Shown here one piece after another: positions 1-5,066 of a stretch of 10,000 bases of DNA. The stretch covers positions 1-10,000 of the forward strand of contig NZ_JAIWOI010000062.1 in assembly GCF_020217005.1 (NCBI RefSeq). Reading direction: 5' to 3'. Position numbers and translations under genes: made by a program. Numbering within the stretch: position 1 is the first letter of the stretch; every line of letters begins with the position of its first letter. Under the pieces are notes generated by a model. It was not told the DNA's origin. It worked only from the letters and a program-made list of their open reading frames with translations, and did not search any database. The stretch comes from Rheinheimera sp. (GTDB lineage Bacteria > Pseudomonadota > Gammaproteobacteria > Enterobacterales > Alteromonadaceae).

Positions 1-77
1 TGGCGGAGCGGACGGGACTCGAACCCGCGACCCCCGGCGTGACAGGCCGGTATTCTAACCGACTGAACTACCGCTCC
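1..77 (-). tRNA. tRNA-Asp (anticodon GTC), copy 4 in transcription order
   Basis: Reverse-complemented, this 77-nt stretch folds as a complete tRNA. It has a 7-bp acceptor stem (GGAGCGG with CCGCTCC), discriminator G, encoded CCA end, a D arm starting GTTC, the T-loop GGTTCGAGTCC and the anticodon loop CTGTCAC. The anticodon GTC is at plus positions 41-43 and reads GAC/GAU (Asp). It matches my memory of E. coli tRNA-Asp with only a few stem changes. It is identical to the three copies at 120-196, 224-300 and 320-396, and is the last copy visible. The window begins at its final A, so more tRNAs or the terminator may lie outside. Confidence 0.98.
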
Positions 78-119
78 GCGCTGGAGTGAGCTTTTGCTCT
101 AGAGGCTTGTTTGCTGAAT

Positions 120-196
120 TGGCGGAGCGGACGGGACTCGAACCCGCGACCCCCGGCGTGACAGGCCGGTATTCTAACCGACTGAACTACCGCTCC
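120..196 (-). tRNA. tRNA-Asp (anticodon GTC), copy 3 in transcription order
   Basis: Second of four identical 77-nt tRNA-Asp genes from the left, with encoded CCA and anticodon GTC at 160-162. The spacer to the copy on its left is 42 nt (78-119), and to the copy on its right 27 nt (197-223). Neither spacer shows a terminator, so the copies are probably cut from one precursor. Confidence 0.98.
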
Positions 197-223
197 GGAA
201 TCAGGCAAACGCTAAATGCTTAG

Positions 224-300
224 TGGCGGAGCGGACGGGACTCGAACCCGCGACCCCCGGCGTGACAGGCCGGTATTCTAACCGACTGAACTACCGCTCC
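224..300 (-). tRNA. tRNA-Asp (anticodon GTC), copy 2 in transcription order
   Basis: Identical 77-nt tRNA-Asp gene with encoded CCA and anticodon GTC at 264-266. It lies only 19 nt (301-319) from the promoter-proximal copy. The spacers differ in sequence while the gene bodies are identical. This fits duplication followed by homogenisation or selection on the mature tRNA. Confidence 0.98.
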
Positions 301-319
301 GAAGAAGCATTTATTAAAT

Positions 320-396
320 TGGCGGAGCGGACGGGACTCGAACCCGCGACCCCCGGCGTGACAGGCCGGTATTCTAACCGACTGAACTACCGCTCC
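320..396 (-). tRNA. tRNA-Asp (anticodon GTC), promoter-proximal copy
   Basis: First tRNA of the minus-strand array in transcription order. It is 77 nt with encoded CCA and anticodon GTC at 360-362. It follows a leader of about 45 nt from the promoter at 448-476. Its sequence is identical to the other three copies. Confidence 0.98.
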
Positions 397-447
397 GCGC
401 CAATACACTTCAGCATTTTCAATTGGGTATGCTGTCGTGCGGCGGGA

Positions 448-476
448 ATAATACGGATTAGGCAGAGGGCCGTCAA
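448..476 (-). promoter_or_regulatory. Sigma70 promoter of the tRNA-Asp array
   Basis: On the minus strand the -35 box TTGACG (471-476) and the -10 box TATTAT (448-453) are separated by exactly 17 bp. Each box is one base from consensus. The bases after the -10 box are GC-rich (TCCCGCCGC), a discriminator type typical of stable-RNA promoters under stringent control. An A-run just upstream of the -35 box (plus 481-486) could act as an UP-like element. Predicted transcription start is near 441. Stringent control is inferred from the discriminator only. Confidence 0.85.
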
Positions 477-504
477 CGACTTTTTTGCCGCTTTTGTTTA
501 TTCC

Positions 505-1929
505 TTAATCATCCGGTAAAGAAAGTTCCAGAATGTCGTTCGACTTGCTGTTTTTTTGCCCTGCTCCGCTCATTTTAGCCTCAGAAGCACCAGGCATCGC
601 TATTGTATCCATGGGCATGCTTTGCTGCTTTTTCGAAAACAGTGTTTTAAGAGAGCGATCTGTTACCACCATCCAAATAGCAAAACCACCCCCACCCAGA
701 ATAATGACGTTACTCAAAATGACCAAGAGCCAAGGAAAAGGTTTATCTTCTTCCACGACGGCTGCCGGCGGAGGTGTTGTTGTATCAACTTTGGCTGCCT
801 CGGTTTTCACTGCAGGATCTGCTGTCGCGGTTACTTCAGGAGTAGCTGGCTCTGGTTCTATCACTTCGGCAACAAAAGAAGCTACTGGTAAGGTAATGAC
901 TACGTTACGACCTGTTACAGTCTGAGCAAAGAGAGTACTCTCAACCTTATAAGTGCCACTGGCGTAATTCACAATTTTCAGTTTCTTATCTGCCTCAGCA
1001 CTTTCTCCCAAAGTAAAACTTTGAATTTCATTGTTAGGAAACCGAATCTTCCCCTGCAATGCCACAGATTGAGGGTTAATCATAGGATCTGTCACCTTAA
1101 AGGTCAGCCAATGCAGCTCTTCTGCTTTTGTTGCCTGGGCAATTTCATAGCTTATTGGACTTTTATTCAGAATCACGGGCTCTTGTATAACTTCGCGGGT
1201 GTATAGCGGCGTTTTGACAACAAATTTAGGTTGCCATTGGCCCGGCTTCATTTCCAATCTGAACTCACCGGTAAAAATTCCATCTCTGGGTTTTTCATCA
1301 AAATTCCGGCCATCATCAGCCAGCGTTGTCAGTTCAATGACACCGGCACCAAAATTTTCATATTCGGCATTATTACTACTGATAAATAACACATCAAGGC
1401 GCAGTAAATCGCGGAAATCTTTAGCAACTATAGCTTTGCCACCATTAGTCAAAGTTGCTGTCACTTTGATAATTTCCCCAACCATCAAATGATCAGGCAA
1501 AGGGTCTACTTTCAACTCAATATCAGTCAGTACCATAATTTTACTCTCAGGCAAGATCTGGCCTAAAGCCTGCCAGGGGCCTGGAGTTGGGTTTTTAATC
1601 TTAATCAGATCGTAAGTCTTGTCATCAAACCACTCAACGTCCTGATCTGAGGCACTGACAACGTTAATTTTACTGCCGTCAGGCTTGACCAGAATGACTG
1701 ACGGCGAACCGCGCTTACGGAAAAACACCATGGTGATTTCCTGCACTTCGTAGTCGATGCGGAATCTATTATCAAACAATGGGATTTGATTTTTGGCAGG
1801 TAAATCCGGCAACAGACTTAAGCCTGTTGGATCCTCAGTAACAGCTTGAGCTTCAGTTGTTGTGGCAGTACCCTGCGCTAAAAGTTGCAGGCTAAAACAG
1901 AACAGCAGTAAATGAATTAATTTCGCCAC
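505..1929 (-). CDS. TIGR03503-type periplasmic protein with C-terminal membrane anchor, function unknown
   Basis: The product is about 474 residues. I recognise it as resembling the TIGR03503 family of uncharacterised gammaproteobacterial proteins; the family call is from memory. Residues 1-18 form a signal peptide (KLIHLLLFCFSLQLLA). The body to about 355 is beta-rich and resembles Ig-like or von Willebrand-associated domains. It includes the acidic stretch DDGRNFDEKPRDGIFTGEF (about 205-223). Residues 356-395 are a Pro/Ala/Thr/Glu-rich linker. One membrane helix follows (about 398-422), then a cytoplasmic tail of about 50 residues rich in Lys, Met and Ser. The sequence suggests a periplasmic domain tethered to the inner membrane. 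The reading frame also opens with TTG at 1933-1935, but GTG at 1927-1929 is preferred because the strong Shine-Dalgarno (1936-1943) is 9 nt from GTG and only 3 nt from TTG. The start overlaps the end of dnaQ by 13 nt, so translational coupling is likely. No terminator follows the stop, and the tRNA promoter begins about 28 nt beyond it. Confidence 0.8.
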   Translation of the reverse strand: MAKLIHLLLFCFSLQLLAQGTATTTEAQAVTEDPTGLSLLPDLPAKNQIPLFDNRFRIDYEVQEITMVFFRKRGSPSVILVKPDGSKINVVSASDQDVEWFDDKTYDLIKIKNPTPGPWQALGQILPESKIMVLTDIELKVDPLPDHLMVGEIIKVTATLTNGGKAIVAKDFRDLLRLDVLFISSNNAEYENFGAGVIELTTLADDGRNFDEKPRDGIFTGEFRLEMKPGQWQPKFVVKTPLYTREVIQEPVILNKSPISYEIAQATKAEELHWLTFKVTDPMINPQSVALQGKIRFPNNEIQSFTLGESAEADKKLKIVNYASGTYKVESTLFAQTVTGRNVVITLPVASFVAEVIEPEPATPEVTATADPAVKTEAAKVDTTTPPPAAVVEEDKPFPWLLVILSNVIILGGGGFAIWMVVTDRSLKTLFSKKQQSMPMDTIAMPGASEAKMSGAGQKNSKSNDILELSLPDD

Positions 1930-2621
1930 AAACAACTCCCTCCTTTTTTTTGCACCAGATCTAATCGTTGTTCGTGCAACTGTAATTCAGTATCAGAGGC
2001 AAAAACTACAGGTAAACGACTGGTACGTTTAAGTTGCCCTACGACCACATTCTGCTGAGCTGCCGCTTGCTCATCGTTCGCTAAATTTAGGCTGACCTGT
2101 CCCCCTGTCATCGCCAGATAAACGTCTGCCAGTATTTCCGCATCCAATAAAGCGCCGTGCAAGGTACGGTGACTATTATTAATGTCGTAACGACGGCACA
2201 ACGCATCCAAATTATTTTTCTGTCCTGGGTGCGCTTCACGCGCCATCTTTAAGGTGTCCAGCACACCGCAAATATCAGTGACAGGAGCGAGCGCCGGACG
2301 CAGCAAATTAAATTCGTGGTTAATAAAACCCACGTCAAATGCTGCGTTATGGATCACCAGCTCCGCACCAGCTATATATTGACAAAATTGTTGAGCTATA
2401 TCGGCAAAACGCGGTTTACCAATTAAAAACTCATTGGTAATGCCATGAACCGCTATTGCTTCCTGGTCAATCAACCTGTCTGGTTGCAAGTAAATATGAA
2501 AATTATTACCCGTCAGCCGGCGATTAATAAGCTCTACACAGCCAATTTCAATAATGCGATGGCCTTCCTGAGGATTTAGACCCGTGGTTTCTGTATCCAG
2601 TACTATCTGTCTTTTCAGCAT
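1917..2621 (-). CDS. dnaQ: DNA polymerase III epsilon subunit (3'-5' proofreading exonuclease)
   Basis: The product is 234 residues, close to the E. coli protein. It is the proofreading exonuclease of the replicative polymerase core, where it binds the alpha and theta subunits. All DEDDh motifs are present: D9 and E11 in LDTETTG (Exo I), D96 in HNAAFDVGF (Exo II), and H155 and D160 in HGALLDA (Exo III). The C-terminal tail RLDLVQKKGGSCLWR (219-233) is the alpha-binding segment and is nearly identical to E. coli. A Gln/Ala-rich flexible linker (about 180-200) joins the two parts. The ATG start at 2619-2621 gives an N-terminus that runs straight into the first motif. The Shine-Dalgarno is weak. 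It diverges from rnhA across 65 bp, the usual gammaproteobacterial arrangement, and overlaps the downstream gene by 13 nt. Confidence 0.98.
   Translation of the reverse strand: MLKRQIVLDTETTGLNPQEGHRIIEIGCVELINRRLTGNNFHIYLQPDRLIDQEAIAVHGITNEFLIGKPRFADIAQQFCQYIAGAELVIHNAAFDVGFINHEFNLLRPALAPVTDICGVLDTLKMAREAHPGQKNNLDALCRRYDINNSHRTLHGALLDAEILADVYLAMTGGQVSLNLANDEQAAAQQNVVVGQLKRTSRLPVVFASDTELQLHEQRLDLVQKKGGSCLWRN
1936..1943 (-). promoter_or_regulatory. Ribosome binding site inside dnaQ that sets a GTG start
   Basis: The minus-strand sequence is GGAGGGAG. Its core GGAGG (1939-1943) is 9 nt from the GTG at 1929 and only 3 nt from the in-frame TTG at 1935, which argues for GTG. The same bases are dnaQ codons for Gly-Gly-Ser in its conserved C-terminal tail. 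Confidence 0.75.
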
Positions 2622-2653
2622 TCTGATTCGTGTTCTTAGCGCTTTTACGTTAG

Positions 2654-2659
2654 ATTATA
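2654..2659 (-). promoter_or_regulatory. Probable -10 box of dnaQ in the dnaQ/rnhA divergent region
   Basis: The minus strand has a perfect TATAAT here, about 32 nt upstream of the dnaQ ATG, which would give a start near 2647. The -35 region is poor: TTCCCA at 2675-2680 with a 15-bp spacer is the best I see. On the plus strand the same bases give only weak -10 matches (TAGATT 2651-2656, TTATAC 2655-2660) for rnhA. The two promoters probably overlap in this 65-bp gap. Confidence 0.5.
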
Positions 2660-2686
2660 CGCCGATTTCAGTTGTGGGAAGCGTCG

Positions 2687-3157
2687 ATGCGTAAAACAGT
2701 AGCTATATATACAGACGGATCTTGTCTTGGAAACCCGGGACCAGGAGGCTACGGTGTAGTATTACGCTACCAACAACACCAAAAAGAAATGTCTGCTGGC
2801 TATCAAAAAACCACTAATAACCGGATGGAGTTGTTGGCGGCCATCGTTGGCCTGGAAAGCCTGAAGCAACCTTGTGAAGTAGATTTAACCACCGACAGTC
2901 AATATGTCAGACTAGGTATTACCCAATGGCTGGCCAATTGGAAAAAAAACAACTGGAAAACCAGTCAGAAGGAGCCAGTGAAAAATCAGGATTTGTGGCG
3001 ACGCTTAGACGCCGCTTGTCAGGGACACCAAGTGAACTGGCATTGGGTCAAAGGCCACGCCGGGCATCCTGAAAATGAACGCTGCGACGAGTTAGCTCGG
3101 ATTGCAGCAACGCATCAGGCCATAGAAATAGATGAAGGTTTTCAGCCGTCAAACTGA
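2687..3157 (+). CDS. rnhA: Ribonuclease HI
   Basis: The 156-residue product cleaves the RNA strand of RNA/DNA hybrids, removing R-loops and primer remnants in the cytoplasm. The metal-binding carboxylates sit at the same numbers as in E. coli: D10 ([14 protein letters not shown]), E48 (NNRMEL), D70 (TTDSQYV) and D134 (ERCDELA). The catalytic-loop histidine is H124 ([11 protein letters not shown]). The basic handle region, about residues 80-100 ([19 protein letters not shown]), is also present, so it is the type I bacterial enzyme with no extra hybrid-binding domain. An in-frame TTG at 2672 is open, but ATG at 2687 is chosen because it reproduces the family N-terminus and has a short GGAAG element (2677-2681) 5 nt upstream. 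It diverges from dnaQ, and its end faces the TauE-family gene. Confidence 0.98.
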   Translation: MRKTVAIYTDGSCLGNPGPGGYGVVLRYQQHQKEMSAGYQKTTNNRMELLAAIVGLESLKQPCEVDLTTDSQYVRLGITQWLANWKKNNWKTSQKEPVKNQDLWRRLDAACQGHQVNWHWVKGHAGHPENERCDELARIAATHQAIEIDEGFQPSN

Positions 3158-3161
3158 AGTC

Positions 3162-3180
3162 GCGCTGATCTAGTCAGCGC
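3162..3180. terminator. Hairpin shared by the convergent ends of rnhA and the TauE-family gene
   Basis: GCGCTGA (3162-3168) and TCAGCGC (3174-3180) form a 7-bp stem around the 5-nt loop TCTAG. It begins 5 nt after the rnhA stop and contains the stop codon of the opposing gene (3174-3176). Neither strand has a U-tract, so it is not a standard intrinsic terminator. It could stabilise both 3' ends or cause pausing. Confidence 0.4.
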
Positions 3181-3920
3181 ACCAAAGGCCAGAGCAATGA
3201 TACCGAGGTGCCTATTAACAAGACTGAAAATAGTTTACGCACCCACAATTGTGGTATGTAGGCGGACAACACAATTCCAAGCAAGCTGCCACAAGCGCCA
3301 ATGAATCCCAACCAAAAGATCAACGCCAAAGGTAATTCTTGATCTTGCAGCGACATCAACCAGTAATGACTGATGAAGCCCGTACTGCTTTGCAAAAAAA
3401 TCAGCGCCAAACTGCAGGCGATAGCTGCCGACATAGAAATAGCGGTCACAGCCAACAACAAAGGCACTATTAAAAAACCACCGCCGACTCCAACTAAACC
3501 AGTTAACAGGCCAAGACTCATGGCCAACACCGCTAATAACAAAGAGGAGTTAATTTTCCACTGCCAAATCGTCTTGCGCCACATATTGGCGGCACTGCCT
3601 AACATCAATACCGCCAGGATCAGCAATTGTACTGAAGCATGTAGCCATTGAGCTAAGGCAACCCCCAGCAAAGTGCCAACAAAAGCCGGTACTGCAAAAC
3701 GTTTAAACAAACCGAAGTCGAGATGACGGCGCCACAGATACGGCAACAAGGCGATAAAGCTGATTTGAGCAACCACCCCTAACGAAGAGACTATGGCTAC
3801 TTTCTCTGGCAATTGAACTAAGTGGACTAATACAGGCACCGTCAGGATAGAGCCGCCGGAGCCTAATAACCCCACGCTTACGCCGATAATTAAGGCCGAA
3901 ATTAGTACCAGCGCAGACAT
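3174..3920 (-). CDS. TauE/SafE-family inner-membrane transporter
   Basis: The 248-residue, very hydrophobic protein has about eight predicted membrane segments. It shows the internal duplication typical of the TauE/SafE (sulfite exporter/DUF81) family. The two half-repeats each carry a glycine-rich motif: GLLGSGGSILTVPVLV (17-32) and GLVGVGGGFLIVPLLL (141-156). Family members are proposed to export sulfite, sulfoacetate or other organosulfur anions across the inner membrane, but the substrate here cannot be read from sequence. No sulfur-metabolism gene is adjacent. The ATG at 3918-3920 starts the first helix, with no recognisable Shine-Dalgarno in front of it. A candidate promoter lies at 3951-3979, just past the terminator of the upstream peroxidase gene, so it appears to be transcribed alone. 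Confidence 0.9.
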   Translation of the reverse strand: MSALVLISALIIGVSVGLLGSGGSILTVPVLVHLVQLPEKVAIVSSLGVVAQISFIALLPYLWRRHLDFGLFKRFAVPAFVGTLLGVALAQWLHASVQLLILAVLMLGSAANMWRKTIWQWKINSSLLLAVLAMSLGLLTGLVGVGGGFLIVPLLLAVTAISMSAAIACSLALIFLQSSTGFISHYWLMSLQDQELPLALIFWLGFIGACGSLLGIVLSAYIPQLWVRKLFSVLLIGTSVSLLWPLVR

Positions 3921-3950
3921 AAAAAACCAAACAGTAAATAACCAAAAGAA

Positions 3951-3979
3951 ATATTAACCTTCATAAAAAGAATAAGCAA
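3951..3979 (-). promoter_or_regulatory. Candidate promoter of the TauE/SafE-family gene
   Basis: On the minus strand TTGCTT (3974-3979) and TAATAT (3951-3956) are 17 bp apart, giving a start near 3944 and a leader of about 24 nt. The matches to consensus are moderate (3/6 and 4/6). Its position just after the gpx terminator supports it. Confidence 0.4.
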
Positions 3980-3997
3980 GCCAAGGCTCAGTTGCAT

Positions 3998-4022
3998 AAA
4001 AAAAGCCAGCATCGGCTGGCTT
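3998..4022 (-). terminator. Intrinsic terminator of the glutathione peroxidase gene
   Basis: On the minus strand AAGCCAGC (4015-4022) pairs with GCTGGCTT (4003-4010) around the loop CGAT, and a seven-T run (3998-4004) follows. It lies 21 nt after the peroxidase stop codon. This is a textbook rho-independent terminator. Confidence 0.92.
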
Positions 4023-4043
4023 CTTAAAGGCAGGAGTTGACCT

Positions 4044-4589
4044 TTACTTAGCGTTAAGTAAAGCCTCGACTTCTGCAACGAAAGTCGCATCATCAGGTGA
4101 AACCTTGCTGCCAAAATGTTTCACCTGTTGTTCGTCCTTGCTAACCAGATACTTATTGAAGTTCCACGATGGTTTTTCACCTGTTTTGGCGATAAGAGCT
4201 TTGAAGACCGGATTTACATCATCACCACGCACTGCGCTGGTCGCAAACATAGGAAAGGTGACACCATAGTTGATATAGCAAACTTCGGCTGTTTTCTCTG
4301 CATCATCATGTTCTTGCATAAAATCATCTGACGGGAAGCCTAATACCACTAAGCCTTTGTCTTTATAAGTTTCATACAAAGCCTGCAAAGACTTAAATTG
4401 TGGTGTAAAACCACATTTACTCGCAGTATTAACTATCAGTAAAGTCTTGCCTTTATAAGCTTCACACAGATCTATAGTTTCTTTTTTGCGTAATTGCGGT
4501 AACGAATGCCCCAATATTTCGCCACAACTATCAGCAAATGCCGGGGCGGTAAGCACCATCAATAGCGACGCGGTAAAAAGTGACTTCAT
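4044..4589 (-). CDS. Exported glutathione peroxidase family protein
   Basis: The 181-residue thioredoxin-fold peroxidase reduces hydrogen peroxide or organic peroxides using thiols (glutathione or thioredoxin). A signal peptide occupies residues 1-19 (MKSLFTASLLMVLTAPAFA, cut before D20), so it should act in the periplasm. The catalytic motif NTASKCGFTPQ places the peroxidatic cysteine at C59. The tetrad Trp and Asn are W142 and N143 in SWNFNKYLV. The segment usually reading FPCNQF is FPSDDF here (85-90), so the tetrad Gln is Asp89. C104 is a candidate resolving cysteine, and C22 and C42 are extra. A longer frame exists to 4670, but it would bury the signal peptide. Of the two nearby ATGs (4595 and 4589), the second sits 7 nt from GGAG (4597-4600), while the first is 1 nt away. 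It has its own terminator and appears monocistronic. Confidence 0.92.
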   Translation of the reverse strand: MKSLFTASLLMVLTAPAFADSCGEILGHSLPQLRKKETIDLCEAYKGKTLLIVNTASKCGFTPQFKSLQALYETYKDKGLVVLGFPSDDFMQEHDDAEKTAEVCYINYGVTFPMFATSAVRGDDVNPVFKALIAKTGEKPSWNFNKYLVSKDEQQVKHFGSKVSPDDATFVAEVEALLNAK

Positions 4590-4596
4590 ATTCATT

Positions 4597-4600
4597 CTCC
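4597..4600 (-). promoter_or_regulatory. Ribosome binding site that decides the peroxidase start
   Basis: GGAG on the minus strand is 7 nt upstream of the ATG at 4589 and only 1 nt upstream of the ATG at 4595. This selects the start that begins the signal peptide with MKSLF. Confidence 0.7.
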
Positions 4601-4894
4601 AGTTATACCAAGGTTCAGGCGCGTGCCCGGCAACGCCGTTGCGACCTTTAGCAGATCGATATAGGGCCATGACGCTGCCCTGTACCAGAACAGCTTTTTA
4701 AGTTATCAACTATGTGTTAACACTGATAAAAATAACCATAGCAAGTCTTACGAATAGTACAGTGCAGCAGACCAGTTGTCAGCGAGAAATAATTTGTTAC
4801 ATCTCACTAACGGAAAGTGCTCTTTACACCAACCGAAATTAACCACACAAACATTAAATAATTGATTTAATTATAAAAACATAGAAATAACAAA

Positions 4895-4919
4895 GTGAAT
4901 ACTGTTTACACTAATTCAC
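4895..4919. promoter_or_regulatory. Inverted repeat, possible operator upstream of the TonB receptor gene
   Basis: GTGAAT (4895-4900) and its reverse complement ATTCAC (4914-4919) are 13 bp apart. The arms are therefore about two helical turns apart centre to centre, as expected for a dimeric regulator. A TTTACA -35-like hexamer (4905-4910) sits between the arms. I cannot name a regulator, and the short arms could arise by chance. Confidence 0.25.
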
Positions 4920-5066
4920 AAGGCGCAACATTTATGCTATTTATCGCAAATACCTTGAACTAAAGTTTGAGGTGTATATTGTCAAAAGACCTATCTATTG
5001 AAAAGAAAATGAAAAATCTTCTCACAAGATGGTTACAAAAACATTATTAGAAAAGGGAATCCATGG

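Larger units (their letters stand above)
4590..5066. other. Long intergenic region between the peroxidase and TonB receptor genes
   Basis: About 480 bp hold no gene I can support. The left part (4601-4680) is GC-richer and should carry the peroxidase leader and promoter, though I cannot pick a convincing -35/-10 pair there. From about 4700 on it is AT-rich. It contains a perfect 10-bp palindrome GTGTTAACAC (4714-4723), an inverted repeat GTGAAT-N13-ATTCAC (4895-4919), a TATATT element (4975-4980) 14 bp after TTGAAC (4955-4960), and a short open frame at 4979-5050. No tRNA-like or intrinsic terminator structure was seen. Confidence 0.6.

Noticed and set aside
1..396. Four near-regular repeats with short unique spacers, superficially like a CRISPR array
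   Set aside because: The repeats are 77 nt, fold as complete tRNAs with CCA ends, and the spacers are irregular (42, 27 and 19 nt).
220..519. Open frames on both strands through the tRNA array, encoding repeated peptides
   Set aside because: They are translations of the identical tRNA genes. The repeated peptide simply mirrors the tRNA repeats.
533..1492. Plus-strand frames opposite the anchored-protein gene
   Set aside because: The minus-strand frame is a complete 474-codon gene with signal peptide and ribosome site. The opposite frames have neither.
4590..4670. N-terminal extension of the peroxidase frame (27 more residues)
   Set aside because: It would bury a clear signal peptide and ignores the well-spaced GGAG before the ATG at 4589. 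No good ribosome site precedes the upstream start.
4714..4723. Perfect 10-bp palindrome GTGTTAACAC as an operator
   Set aside because: It is short, AT-centred, and not placed at a recognisable promoter. It is noted only as a gap feature.
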